A stretch of DNA of 64,000 nucleotides from Undaria pinnatifida (lineage: Eukaryota > Sar > Phaeophyceae > Laminariales > Alariaceae). The DNA lies in assembly GCA_012845835.1 (NCBI GenBank), contig JABAKD010000019.1:14247420-14311419 (forward strand), in the 5' to 3' direction. The number at the start of each line of letters is the position of its first letter. Within the stretch, counting starts at the first letter, position 1. The position numbers and the translations under genes are program-made. The notes under the pieces are model-generated. The model was given only the letters and a program-made list of their open reading frames with translations, made no database searches and was not told where the DNA came from. This document shows, piece after piece, positions 35,401 to 46,119 of this stretch.

Positions 35401-38400
35401 ACCGGTGGCGATGATGAAGGTTGTAGTGGTGATGGTGGTGACCATGATAACACTATTGAAGAAGATGTTGATCTTGATGATGTCGTCTTCTTGATGATGA
35501 TGGGGGTGAACATGTTTCCTCCTGTTGACCGCTCGGCCTGTCGCTTCCACTTTCCACACAGCAATTGATGCGTGTAAAACAATAATGCGACTGTTCAGAC
35601 TGATATTTTATTGTCAAGGCCGTTGAAGTTCGCTTCTTTTCCTTCCAATTTTCCAACGGTACGCGCGATAATGGTCCGGTCGGGAAAATGTGATCAGGGT
35701 CGGAAACGGATCGGGAAGAGCGGGAATACTGAGTGCGACGTCTCGACCCCTTGCCGACCTCGGTCTCTGTTCTCACAGTCCGCCGTCCCGACGTACGGCA
35801 TCTTGTTCGCGTCCCGACTGTTTCCCGTCTCGTATTTTTTTTGTATTCCCCACCTCTCCCGTCCCACCCTCCACCCAGTTGTTCCCAACCCATCTCGAAC
35901 CTCGCACATAAATTCTTCCATCCCGCAACTCACCTAAGCGGCGGATGTTACCATCCAATTTACCATGGGTTGTATCTTTTTCCCATCATGTGACAATGGA
36001 CGCTGCTAAAATGCAACCAACTTTGACCGGAAAACAGCCGCATGCAGTAGACTTCCGTTATAGGTAAGTAACGGAGATTGTTTGTCCGTTTAATGTTTTG
36101 ATGGTAAAGTGCTTGCAACTTGTTTGAAGCATAAAAACACCATTTCGATACTTTTCAAGTATAGTCTATATGTAGGTCTATATATTTTACAAATACAACG
36201 GCGGCGAAAGTTCATTTGAGCAATAGAAAAATAGCACTCGGTATCATCTATCTCTTTTCAACCGTTTGTTGTCTCCAGCCCGCGTTCTCGATCGTGTTCC
36301 CGTCCACTCCGGACTGCATCTCCCGGACATACGCCGACCACGTTCCCGACCGATTGCCCGACTGTGTTTTGGACTGATTCTCCACTGTGTTACCGACCTA
36401 GTTATCGACTATATTCCCGACCTATTTCCTGACTACGAGCCGGATAGAATTCCCGACCAGTTCCCAACCCGTTCCATGATCTCGTACCGTCAAGAAATGG
36501 TGGACTCCCGTCCCGTCCCGTCTACCGAACGGCTTCCCGCCTTCCCATCCCATTCCCGTCCCGCGGCTATCAAACGGGAACATTTTCCCATACCGTCACT
36601 CGGAAAGGCCCAAAACAATTTCCGCCTGCGGCGGGTAAAAAAGTTACCGTCCCGTACCGACCGGTCCCTTCGTTACCGCGCATACTCGTTTGTAATTTTC
36701 TTGCCCCCGGGTTCGTATTTTTATGCTTTTTCTCGGCGGGATTTGGTCGCAAGTTCCAATCTCGGATGGGCTCACCGCCCCCACGATCAGAGGATTTTAT
36801 TTGCATTCGTTGCATTGGAGGATTTAGCGAGGTAAAAGGGAACATCCAGCTGTATTGTATTTTTCGTCTCCCCAATGCGATGCACCAAATTTCATACGAA
36901 CGCGTCCGAAGATTTGTACAAACCCTCTATCAGCCTGGGGTCGAAAGCGATATAGAAGGCACTACTCGGGGTAGCTTCTGCAGGCCAACATGTTTGATCT
37001 GCTTTCTTCACGATGTTGCTGCTGTCCATTAACGACATGGAGTCGAAAGAGAAATTGGCCGAAATCTGTCACAGTTAGAGTGGGAGAATGTGATGGAAAT
37101 TGAGTATAGGTAGGGACATATTCGTAGTAACTTGTGTTGGCCAACAGCTTGTAACCGTGGTTTACTGCGCAGACCAAGCGGATCACGGTTGCGTCTGGTC
37201 CATCGGCAGCATCGTGCTTCTCTCAGCTGGACATGCGGGCTTCGTCGTTTTTCGTTGGCGTTTTCCGTCGTTCTCGCCGGGGGTTTTGGTCTATTTATTT
37301 TCTCGAAGCTCTTCACGTTTTCGGTCCACGGTTGTTTCGTTCTCTACGATGACAGGAATTGATTCCGGCTGTTTCATCGCTGGATCTCCTGTTGTTTGGG
37401 TTTTCGACGAGAACGCGGAGGCTGTGCATTGTGCATGGTTTTTTTCACTTTCGTTACGCGGGGGTGGGGTGGGGCAGTTGAAGCTGAACAATCGATAGGT
37501 GTCATATGCCTCGCGGTAGGCACGTTTTTGCATGTATGTTCCCGGCAGTATGTACCCATGATACCACAGCTTTTACAACTCTATTGCCTCGCGCAGTAGT
37601 ACCGTTTTGTTCGTCACTATCTGTCAGGTGTAACTGAGCACGTTTTCCCAAAGAAGAATATGAGACCGTGGACTTTGGGTTACATTCCGGGGAGGGTGGG
37701 GGTTGGGGGAGTATGGTTGGTAGCGTGTGGTGAATTGTTGTCGCGGTCCGTGATAAGTTATCGATGAAGATAATGGTGTTGGTTGTGTCGCGCCTGCTTT
37801 TGTTTTGGCTGCGAAAAAGGTGTGCTCTAAAATATTGTCACCGGTAACCACGCACGTACTTTTTTTATTTCTGTTATGTCGTTCGCCATTCGAGAGGAGC
37901 TTCAACATCCCCGTACTCGTGCTGCGGCAGAGGTACTATTGCATTTTTGAAAAGTACATTTGTCGAACGACGGGACTCTGTCAATCCAAAACCGTCGGAG
38001 TTGCATAGTTTTATTTTTTTGCAACATGACGTTCATTTTTTCATCCAGGCGCCATAGGTTTGGTCCTCAGATGGCACCTTCAACAGACACAAACAAATGG
38101 TTGTGATTGAAGGAGCCATTCTATTAAGGAGCTCCGGAAAAGAAGACAGAGCACCTCTACGGCAGCATGTATATGTCATCAATCCCACTCGTAAAACAAC
38201 CCAAGGCTGTGGCAGGGCCTTCGTTTTTTGAGGGGGGGGGGGGTGACGTGGCTCGGCGTCACTTGCGTTAAGAATGTTCCTCCTGTTGACTAGCAGTCTT
38301 ATGCTTCTGTGCTGTTTTAATGTTTCGTCATGAGTCCGCGCAAACAATACGTCAGGCTGCACCATCAATTCGCCTGTTGAAGTATTTTTGTCCGTTAGGT

Positions 38401-39818
38401 ACAGCACAGTTACTCGTGTTCTCGTTCGAGTCGTGAGAATCCGGGAATGAGCAAGGGGTACAATAACGTAGACTTGGTGACCTGAACCACTCGTGGAACA
38501 GTCCCAGCAGAGAAATATCCAGAGTCTTGGGCGGTGGTGTTGGGCTAGTCAAACTATGTATATATGTGTGTGTCTGCTCTCAATATGTAGAAAAACTGTT
38601 GTTTATAGTTTGTTTTCCACCCATCGAGATTCAGCACGCACGCCCACATTGTCCGTGCCGAGATTCGCCATTCCGCGCCTCGTAAAGATTTTATCTAATC
38701 GCCGTGCGAACACTCCCCCCCAAGACCAACGACACGGAGGGGGTATCCCCTTTACCCTACGTAGCATCGATTCATATACCAAAGCAAAAAACCGGTTGCT
38801 TTGTGTGGCACGTGCGCGGTCGACTGCGTTAACCCTTTGTGATAGTTGATTATATCTTGATTAAAGTGTCATGGCGACTAAAACGACGACGAGTGTGCGA
38901 TTGAGGTTTTCCAACAACCTACCAGCAGTCAGCGCGAGCGCGCAGCAGCTGTTTACGAATAGGATCGTAATGCCTGCGCCCGTTCCGTACAAGTCTTTAT
39001 CTCGGTACTGCTATGTTCCGGACACCGATCCCACCATCGTCAACCATCTATGGCCCATGCCGTAATCGTCAATGTTTTCCTCTGAAAGTATCTTGTGCAG
39101 GGGTTCACGTAGTCGAAATGGCCACATTTTCCACTGTTTGACCCCCCTGAGGCCTCAAAGCGACACAAGTATTGCCACCAAGCCAACCCATGAACCAGCA
39201 GCAAAAACGCGCTGTCACCGAAGAATCGCCACTATGTGGTTTGCAGCAGCACGGTATGTTCCCACTATTCTTCCCCTGGCTAAGGCCATCACAAACGGTC
39301 GACCCTGTCAGATATTTGAAGGTCCTGAGATACTCGGGATGCCAACATATCTCACAATATTATTACAATCAAAATACACTCCCGCTATGAGATCGAAGAT
39401 TTTGTCGAAACTCATCTTTGCAAGCTGTGTGTAATACTCCGATCGCGCGTATAACGGGTTGTGTGTCCTAATTAAGGATATAGGTCGGCGACTCCCCTTG
39501 GAACTACCGTGTAGCTATCAGGGTCAACAGGGTGATGTTCGTCAGTCTGTGCGCGGAAACTATAAAACCCGTTTTTGAAGGGGACAAAATCTGCCAGCTG
39601 TCTCACAATATTGCAGAAATTCATAGTATAATGTTTTCCCGATTTTTCACCTCGAACCAGTAAAAGTGATCGAACCCCAGCCCGGTGTTGGTTTCTCCTC
39701 CCTGCATGATGTCGCGAACCTCGTCTTTTGTGGAGTAGGCGATCTTGCTCATTTTCGCGAAGAAGAAGGCGTTTTGGCATGAAAATGATGTTGCCTCAAG
39801 GTCCGGCTTGAACTCCAC
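29328..39818 (-). CDS. Class 3 lipase (alpha/beta hydrolase), six exons, 5' end missing
   Basis: Joining 39818-39651, 34712-34512, 31790-31582, 31097-30936, 30108-29913 and 29462-29328 gives 1071 bases, 357 codons including the stop. Every junction is GT-AG with compatible phases (0,0,2,2,0). The protein is a triacylglycerol-lipase-like (Lipase_3 family) hydrolase. Signatures in order are the oxyanion-region VVFRGTSELTDW (exon 2), the nucleophile elbow GHSLGAAL (Ser about residue 162, exon 3), TIGSPRVFD, the catalytic Asp in NNNDIVPRI (about residue 225, exon 4) and the catalytic His in GVNDHSASEY (about residue 278, exon 5). All three triad residues are present. Substrate and location are unknown. 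The basic, lysine-rich C-terminus ends VYDTEDK. The first exon (start codon) was not found, since a MITE lies just upstream at 39935-40182. The 4.9 and 2.7 kb introns are transposon-rich, and an extra exon inside them cannot be excluded. Confidence 0.8.
29913..30108 (-). CDS. Lipase exon 5 with catalytic histidine
   Basis: Starts after GTGCCACAG and completes a split TTC codon. It encodes GAINITSWIDRILGRLSAYL and then FVDGVNDHSASEYIRHFKQ. The donor is AAG/GTGATT. Without that splice the frame would end at a TAG at 29880. Confidence 0.75.
30936..31097 (-). CDS. Lipase exon 4 with catalytic aspartate
   Basis: Acceptor TTCAG, donor TT/GTAAGT (a strong consensus). It encodes VFDGALATRFDSNLNHG, RCRNNNDIVPRIVPLPYTHV and GTEIYLDR. 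Confidence 0.85.
31582..31790 (-). CDS. Lipase exon 3 with GHSLG nucleophile elbow
   Basis: Acceptor GATAG, donor CCGAG/GTACAC. It encodes GFDDGLNTVWTGEDGM, then KLFIAGHSLGAALATVAAAR and IAAIYTIGSPR. Its start continues directly from VHE at the end of exon 2, as expected in this family. Confidence 0.9.
32280..32311 (-). pseudogene. Partial duplicate of lipase exon 3 start
   Basis: 26 of 31 bases match the first part of exon 3 (31761-31791), including TCCATACTGT and AGACCGTCG on the plus strand. Loose similarity continues into the adjoining intron. It lies inside the intron upstream of exon 3 and has no open continuation. Confidence 0.55.
32485..32738. mobile_element. MITE family A, copy 3
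   Basis: Inverted termini GAGCCATCCCACGGTAAGG and GTGGGATGAGTT, with CTTT on both sides as a possible 4 bp target duplication. Two near-palindromes, GAGCTCCTCA-CA-TGAGGAGCTC at 32522-32543 and a variant at 32658-32678, lie inside each end. It is inserted in the lipase intron between exons 2 and 3 and is in opposite orientation to 39935-40182. Confidence 0.85.
33518..33784. mobile_element. MITE family B, copy 3
   Basis: Termini GCTACGATAGAGGT and ACCTCTATCGTCGC. The interior is shared with 17021-17302 (GAGCTTAAGACATGCCCTTC / GAGGTTAAGATCTTTCTTAA and CCCATGGGCTAGGTA). It is inserted in the lipase intron between exons 2 and 3. Confidence 0.85.
34512..34712 (-). CDS. Lipase exon 2 with FRGT motif
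   Basis: 67 codons, acceptor CGACAG, donor GAG/GTGATACG, phase 0 at both ends. It encodes SLFDAIQDTEAFVAANDESI, MVVFRGTSELTDWATNLSI and ends CDVHE. FRGT followed by DW is the usual segment near the oxyanion hole in class 3 lipases. Confidence 0.88.
35221..35520 (+). repeat. GAT/GGT-rich imperfect trinucleotide tract
   Basis: Dense GATGAT and GGTGATGATG motifs on the plus strand give a spurious Asp/Met-rich frame on one strand and His-rich frames on the other. Confidence 0.8.
35690..36680. repeat. TCCCG/CCCGAC-rich degenerate tandem tract
   Basis: Repeated TTCCCGAC, GTCCCGTCCCG and GACC-GATT-CCCGACT motifs at about 18-22 bp spacing, densest at 36270-36480 and 36510-36570. The 189-codon frame at 36266-36835 (IPDLFPDYEPDRIPDQFP) is a by-product of the repeat. 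Confidence 0.6.
38028..38172. mobile_element. Fragment of MITE family B
   Basis: The right end CACCTCTACGGCAGCATGT resembles the family B terminus CACCTCTATCGTAGCACG, preceded by an AAGGAGCTCCGG block like the internal GAAGCTCCC...GAGGAG block. The left end is not recognisable. Confidence 0.4.
39360..39620 (+). repeat. G-tract repeat family, short copy without G tract
   Basis: Contains the family head ATACACTCCCGCTATGAGAT, GAAACTCATCTTTGCAAGCT, TACTCCGATCGCGCG, GGATATAGGTCGGCGACTCC and GCGCGGAAACTATAAAACCC. It stops just after the CTGCCAGCTG block, before any poly-G. Confidence 0.85.
39651..39818 (-). CDS. Lipase exon 1 of those visible (N-terminal region)
   Basis: 56 codons, acceptor CTGCAG, donor TTCGAG/GTGAAA. 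It encodes VEFKPDLEATSFSCQNAFFF, AKMSKIAYSTKDEVRDIMQ and ends DHFYWFEV. It enters in phase 0 after an acceptor, so at least one 5' exon with the start codon lies further upstream and was not located. Confidence 0.75.
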
Positions 39819-39934
39819 CTGCAGTTGTGGCGAATCAACGAGATGTCAACTTCTCTAGCGGTATTGAAGATTATGCCATGGCCGCGACGACGTCCCCCGC
39901 AATGCTTTGTCAATGGTTTTGAACGTAGTGTCAT

Positions 39935-40182
39935 GAGTCATCCCACGGTAGGGGTTGCACTTTGTGCGCCAAAACGTCCCTGGGCGATTGAGCTCCTCAC
40001 GTGAGGAATTGCCGGTCAATGAAGAAATTTCACAAGTACATTTACTTTTAGGACTAAGTCATAGAAGCTTGATCGGGTTGTGCGAACGAATGCCTTCGAA
40101 GTCATTTTTCCGGTGAGGTAATGAGTTCCTCATGTGAGGAGCTCAGGGACTTTCTGCTTCAATCCTACCGTGCAATAGCTCT
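39935..40182. mobile_element. MITE family A, copy 4
   Basis: Left terminus GAGTCATCCCACGGTAGGGG, right terminus CTACCGTGCAATAGCTC. TCAT occurs on both sides as a possible 4 bp target duplication. Near-palindromes at 39990-40010 and 40123-40144. It sits directly upstream of the first visible lipase exon. Confidence 0.85.
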
Positions 40183-40519
40183 CATGGCGCGGTGATCTCA
40201 ACCCCAATATGATGCCAGCTATTGAAACAATATCATGTCGACGAGTTGGAACATGTGCAATGTCAGCGATATTGAACACGATTTCATGACAATGAGAAAG
40301 CTGGGTGGCGAAATATCGTGCTGCTAGTCTCCTACAGTACCGTGGTCGTCGATTCCCCGTAAAAGCATTGCCATTGTTGCCGAGATAAAAGAAAGTACTC
40401 AGTAGCTAGGTTGCAAGATCACTAGTGGTCTGGCCGGTACGTTCCAGCTAGAAATACGGGCAACACAGCAAGAAACCGGTGCTACTATACTCTGCAGGCG
40501 GCCACTGCTGTCTGTTTCT

Positions 40520-41285
40520 ACACAAAACCAATACGCTTCAGCTGTGAGATCGAGCATTTCGTCGAAACTCACCGTTGCAAGCTGTGCGTGATACTCCGAT
40601 CGCGCGTATTACGGGTTATTTGTCCTCATTAAGGGTGTAGTTCGGCGGCTCCACGTACAACGACAAAACAGTGTAGCTTATTATATAAGGGGCAACAGCT
40701 TGATGCTTTCAATCTGTTCGCGGGAACTATAAAACCGGTTTTTGAGGGGGACAAAATGTGACGGCTGTGGAAGGAAATGGATCAGTTTATCAGGTATACC
40801 CTGCCAGTCGTATGACCGGTGAGGGGAGGGGGGAAATTTTAAATGCGGGGGGCCCGGGGAGAGGGGGGTGGGCAGGGGCAACTCAATCTGTGCGCGGAAA
40901 CTATAGACCTCTTAAGAGGACAAAATTTGACGGTCGTGGAAGGAACGCGTCAGTTCATCATGTACGTTCCGTAAGTCGTACAACCTGTGAGGGGAGGGCG
41001 GAGGTTTCGAAGGGCGGAGGGGGGGTGAACACGAAGATGGGTGGGGGAGGGGGGGGGTTCCAACCACTTCAGGACGCATAAATGTATACCTGGTAGGGAC
41101 TTACTATACGCGGAGTGCTAGGTCTAGGCAATGGTGTGGGTGGCGGGGAAGGAGGGGGCAGGAAGGGGAAAGTTATTTGACCTTGAGAACCGTGTGGATT
41201 TATGAATTGGAGCTTCGGCATGGATGGCTCAAAAGGCAATGAGGTGATATCACCTGTCCGTCAGTGTCATTATTCTGGCGGAAGT
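40520..41285 (+). repeat. G-tract repeat family, long copy
   Basis: Begins with the head (GCTGTGAGATCGAGCATTTC, TTGCAAGCTGTGCGTG) and then two successive internal subunits, each starting near CGCGGAAACTAT and ending in GTGAGGGGAGGGCGGA-type sequence followed by poly-G. It ends with CATGGATGGCTC and AATGAGGTGATATCACCTG. A TACCTGGTA motif (41087-41095) lies in its 3' part. Confidence 0.85.
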
Positions 41286-41476
41286 CCTATGCACGTACCA
41301 AGCGATTTCGCAGGTGCTGTGAAGGGCGGCCGGCACAATATTGTTCAGCGTGTCATACAAAGCACATACAGACATCGTTGCCACAGAGAAAAGCTCCCAA
41401 TATAGTCTGAATTTTATAGCGGCACTGCTTTTTGCCGTCTGTAGCTAGGAGCTGGGAAACCTTATGAAACCTCTGG

Positions 41477-41617
41477 GAGTCATGCTATAGCAGGGCAGGG
41501 CAATCTTTTGGAACAACCACCAGGAGCTATGCCATTGTAGGGCTGGGCAACCGTTGGAGCGACTGAGAGACATGTCATGGTAGGGATTGCAGGTTTTGGG
41601 ATAACTAATGTTTCTGA
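41477..41617 (+). repeat. Tandem repeat, three units of about 47 bp
   Basis: GAGTCATGCTATAGCAGGGC, GAGCTATGCCATTGTAGGGC and ACATGTCATGGTAGGGATTG start at about 41477, 41524 and 41571. Each is followed by a diverged TGGGCAACC/TTTTGGA segment. The unit resembles the terminal GTGGGAT region of MITE family A. Confidence 0.65.
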
Positions 41618-41667
41618 CGTTCTGACCGGTGGAACTCGTGAAGTGTGAAATGATGAACATACCGCGC

Positions 41668-41921
41668 ACGCTACGATAGAGGCGCACAACGTTTCCCCCG
41701 AGCTTCCTCATTTTAGGAGGTGAAGACATGTCCATCTCAACCAAGAAGTGATTTCGAAGAGAAAACTAGAACTGATACGGAATGAAACACCCCACGGTCT
41801 AAGCTTGCTACAAGAAGCTTGCGAAAATATGACCTATTTCCAACGATTTTTAGGTAATTTAAGCGGTTCCGTCATTCAGAAACCATTTGACGCGAAAAGT
41901 GATACCTCTAACGTGGCACAT
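41668..41921. mobile_element. MITE family B, copy 4 (diverged)
   Basis: Left terminus GCTACGATAGAGGCGC, right terminus GATACCTCTAACGTGGCAC. The interior retains TTTTAGGAGGTGAAGACATG and CACCCCACGGTCTAAG, equivalent to blocks of copies 1 and 3. Confidence 0.75.
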
Positions 41922-42954
41922 CCCATCTATCTGTTAATGCTCATAGATGTACCAACGCGTCCGTTTTAGGACTAGCAGGACTACATGGCGCCCAGAAAAA
42001 TGGTTCGGTTGCGGGAACGAAGGCCTGCGAAGTCGTGTTTGGGGTGGTGGCGGATGGTGATGGACGATGATATTGAGCTCGTGCCGGGAGCTGAGAAAAT
42101 CCTTAAAATCTGCTGCACCCCTGCCCCTCTCGTGGTATACCTGCGGGACCTCTCTATAGAGTACCCTACTCTAAAAATATTGCCGGGGCTCCCTGAATAG
42201 TGGCAGTGCCTTAGACCAAGACATGCCAGCATTATGGCGGGCATCCGTGTGCCCAATGTGTTAGCTACTTTCAGCTACTACTACCACGGCAGTACACTCC
42301 ATGTTTCCTCACCTCTGGGACGGTGTCAGCCTCTTCGAAGGTAGGCACGGTCACATCGTTTACGGCTATCTCCCGCGGCTTGTTCTGCGTGCTGGAGTTT
42401 GACACGAGAAAAACGAAGATCAAGACCAAAAGATGAAAGAAAGCCGCAATGGGTCTTTAGTTTGTACAACCGTCTTGTAAGGGATATTGTACCGCCTGAG
42501 GCACTACAGCATATAAGGTATAGGCAAATGTTCGGCATTGAAACGAAAGCACGCGATGTCGTTGACGATTTTGCGACCGGTCTGGTCTTGCGAACCCACT
42601 GGTGTCGACATTGCAGTTCGTTTGTTGAGCAACGGTTATATTATCCAAGTCAGCCCTAGCCCTTCACGTCCAAGATATCTCGATCGCGTCGCCTTGACAG
42701 GGTAACAACGATGGGAACGTATGGTTCAAACAATATACATGAATTCATTCGTCAACTGGCCAGTCGGGCACGTTCTGTTTGAATGATGTCAGATGCTGTA
42801 GAATGACACACACTCTGGGTCGAGTGTCAAAGCCGATGTTGTCCAAAGCAAGGGACAAAAGCAAACAGACAACCGCCGCTTTCGAAAGACCTCAGACCCT
42901 TCGTTCGGCATATCCGATACGCGGTGTTCGCACTAGTGGTGTGCCAAATATATC
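41922..42954. other. Intergenic, nothing firmly recognised
   Basis: Two plus-strand frames (41985-42200 with an ATG in ACATGGCG context, and 42399-42659) look somewhat protein-like but match no family I know. Confidence 0.35.
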
Positions 42955-45705
42955 ATAAAAAAAAAAAAATACACTCCTTCCAGCTGTGAAGTAGAAGATT
43001 TTGTCGAAACTCATATTTGCAAGCTGTGTGTGATACTCCCATCGCGCGTATTTCTAGCTGTGTGTCTATATAGACCGGCGACTCCCCTTGGAACTACAGT
43101 GTAGCTTGTACCAGGGTCCACAGGGTGATGTTTGTCATTATGTGCGCGGAAACTATTAAATTAAACCGTGTTTGAGGGGGACCAAATATGACAGCTGTGG
43201 AAGGAAATGCATCCGTTCATCAAGTGTTATATGTATGTGGGTCGTATAACCGGTGAGGAGAGGACGGATTTTGTAAGAGCGTGGGGGCTGAGTTTGAACA
43301 AGAGGGAGCGGGGGGGAGGGGGCGAGCGGGTCAACTCAATATGTGCGCGAAAACTACAAATCCTTTAAGGGAACAAATCTGACGGTCGATGAAGGAACAG
43401 ATCCTGTAAGCCGTACAACCAGTGAGGAGAAGGTGGGGGGGGGGTGGTGGGGGAGGAGATTTCCAACAGATTCAAGTCGCATAGATGTGGGGGTTTGCTA
43501 TACGCGTGGTGCTAGGTCTGGGCGATTGTGCGGGGTGGTGGAGAAGGAGGGGGCCTTGGGGGCGGGGGGGGGGATTAGAACTACAGCATGGATGGCTAGA
43601 AAATGAGGTGATATCAACTGCGTAGTGGTGTTTATTACTCTGGCAGATTTCGTTTTTAGGTGGGGCGTTTGAACAAGAGGGAGCGGGGGGGAAAAAGGGG
43701 TCGGGGAGGGGGGGTGAATTCCATCTACGGTATAGATGGCTAAAAAGATGATGAGGTGATATCAACGGCGTGGTAGTGTTCATTTCAGTGGCAGAATTCG
43801 ATTTTAGGTGGGACGTTCGAACAAAAAGGAGCGGGTGATATCGGCTGCCTGGTAGTGTTTATTACTCTGGCGGAGTTTCATTTTAGGTGGGGCGTTTGAG
43901 CACGTTTGAACGAGAGGGATCTGGGGGCGGGAGGATGGGGGGGGGGAAGGGCGAGACAACTCAATATGTGCGCGGAAACTATAAACCCCTTAAGGGGACA
44001 AATCTGACTGTTGTAGAACGAATGCATCACTTTACATCACCTGCCTGGTATTGCTTATTTTTATAAAAAATGAAAATACACTCCAGCTGCACAGTGAGAT
44101 CGAATATTTTGTCGAAACTCATCTTTGCAAGCTGTGTGTGATACTCCGATCGCGCGTATTACGGGTTGTGTGTCCTCATTAAGGATATAGGTCGTCGACT
44201 CCCCTTGCAACAAAAGTGTAGCTATCAGGGTCAACATGATGATGTTAGTCAGTCTGTGCGCGGAAACCATAAAACCCGTTTCTGAGGGGGACAAAATCTG
44301 ACAGCTGTGGATGGAAATGTATCAGTTTATCAAGTGAATCCTGTTAGTCGAATAACCGGTGAGGGGAGGGCGGAGTTTTGAAGGACGTGGGGGCCTGGTT
44401 TCGATCAAAAGGGAGCGGAGGGAGGGCGGGGAGGGGGGGCGGGGCAGCTCAATTTGTGCGTGGAAACCATGAATCCTTCAAGGGGATAAATCTGACGGTT
44501 TTTGAAATAAAGTGCCGCATTTAATATGGGGGGGCGGGGGGCGGGGCGGGCGGGGCAGCTCAATTTGTGCGTGGAAACTATACATTTTTTTAGGGGATGA
44601 ATGTGAAGGTTTAGGAGAGAATGCACCAGTGTATTATGTATATCCGGTAAGTCGTACAACTAGTGAGTAGAGGGTGGAGTGTTCGAGGGGGTGGGTTGGG
44701 GGGTTGGGGAGGTGGGGGGTGGGGGAAGGGGGTGGGGGAAGGTGGGGGGGGAGGTGGGGGGGAAGGTGGGGGGGGGAGGGCTTTAGGTGGAATATATGTT
44801 TTTTTTCTATACGTGTGGTGCTAGGTCTGGGCGATGGTGCGTCTGGTGGGGAAGGAGGGGGCGTTAGGGGCGGGGGGGGGGGGGGGGGGGGGGGGGGAAC
44901 AGCGGCATGGATGGCTCTAGAAAGATAATGAGGTGATATCCAGTTCGTGAAGTGTTTATTAATCTGTCGTATTTCAATATTAGGTGGGGCGTTTGAGCAA
45001 GGAAGAGCGAGAAGGCGGGGGGGTGTTAGGAGGTTTAGGTCACATATTATATTCAAATACAATCCGGCTGTGAGATCAAAGATATGCAGAGGCTTGTTAT
45101 ACGCGTGGTGCTAGGTCTAAGCGATTGTGCGGGTGGTGGAAAAAGAGGAGCGTTGGAGGGGGGGGTGGGGGAAAAGAATGAAAACTACGTCATGGATGGT
45201 CAGAAAGATAATGACGTGATATCAACTGCGTAGAGGTGTTTGTTACTCTCGCCGATTTCGATTGTAAGTGGGGCGTTTCAACAAACTAGGCGGAAAAAGA
45301 AGGGAAACGGCGGGGGGGGGGGGGGATCGGGGGAGGGGGGGGCGGGAAGGGGTGGGGGGTTTTTGAACGAGAGGGATCCGGGGAGGGGGAATGGAGGGGG
45401 GGGGGGGCGAGGCATTTCAATATGTGCGCGGAAACTATAAATCCTTAAAGAGGACAAACCTGACGGCTTTAGCAAGAAGACATCCCTTTATATCATCTGC
45501 CTGGTAATGTTCATTATTCTAGAAGGTTTGATGTTAGATGCAGTAGCTATATATATGGAAATTTAAGCACGCTCCAGCTGTGATTGTAGGGGTCGTTGAA
45601 ACGCATCTCTGCAAGCTGTGTGTGATACTACGATCGTGCGTATTACTGGGTGCGTGCCCTCATTAAGGATATAGGTCGGCGACCCCCCTTGGAAATACGG
45701 TGTAC
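42955..45705 (+). repeat. Array of G-tract repeat units
   Basis: Successive full and partial units in one orientation. Heads occur near 42970, 44085 and 45560, each with CATCTTTGCAAGCTGTGTG-like sequence. Between them are repeated subunits with GCGCGGAAACTATAAA, GGGGACAAATCTGACGGT, GTGCTAGGTCTGGGCGATTG and GAGGTGATATCAACTGCGT, separated by long purine/G-rich tracts (for example 44690-44790, 44870-44900, 45310-45410). The head at 44061-44294 keeps a 77-codon minus-strand frame open. Glycine-rich and proline-rich frames over the G tracts are not genes. Confidence 0.85.
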
Positions 45706-46119
45706 CAGTATGCAACACCGAAAATACGTGCCGAAAATCCCGATGCGTGATTCGCTTATTGAGTAGAAACCTAAACTTGCTATTATTTTCGCTGTTTTTT
45801 GTGCATTCTACTGAGGTAGGGCGAGAATTCGCCATGCGACGGCATTTTTACATAACGCCCGACCTCAGGGTAATCTATACAGCTTGTATCCAGAGCGTCA
45901 GAGAGAAGCCATTCGGGACATAATAGCGGTCAAATCGCCATGTCCCGGTATATTTAGAGCCGGCAACAGATTAAAGCAATGAGCGCCTGCTTTGGGTTGT
46001 CACAGGGTGGCATTGAATCGAAATGCCCTAACTGTTTGCTGCTGCTGTAATTACTTGTTGGTGTAGCTTGTCTGAAAAGCTGTTCTCGTCTTGTATCGGT
46101 CTGTTTTCCATACCCCAAT
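45706..46119. other. Intergenic, nothing recognised
   Basis: No coding or repeat signal identified between the G-tract array and the first SINE of the 46 kb pair. Confidence 0.4.

Larger units (their letters stand above)
34713..39650 (-). other. Lipase first visible intron, transposon- and repeat-filled
   Basis: 4.9 kb between exons 1 and 2. It holds the GAT-rich tract at 35221-35520, the TCCCG-rich tract at 35690-36680, a MITE B end fragment near 38135-38170 and a G-tract repeat copy at 39360-39620. Several frames (for example 37100-37498 plus and 38871-39065 plus) have no recognisable motif. No further lipase exon was recognised. Confidence 0.5.

Noticed and set aside
35230-35568. Asp/Met-rich plus ORF and His-rich minus ORFs
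   Set aside because: Products of the GAT/GGT trinucleotide tract.
36266-36835. 189-codon ORF with IPDLFPDYEP-type repeats
   Set aside because: Follows the degenerate TCCCG tandem tract and shows no domain.
37029-37533. Additional lipase exon in the large intron
   Set aside because: Minus frames here (for example ending REELRENK) do not continue the lipase fold between FYWFEV and the exon 2 start, and the exon 1 to exon 2 phases already agree.
41985-42200. 71-codon ORF starting MAPRKMVRL with a reasonable start context
   Set aside because: Directly abuts MITE B and has no recognisable family or splice partner; kept only as a note.
44634-45062. Proline-rich and glycine-rich ORFs over the G tracts (also 44674-44928, 50298-50564, 62387-62686)
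   Set aside because: Translation of poly-G/poly-C runs within the G-tract repeat; no domain or codon bias.
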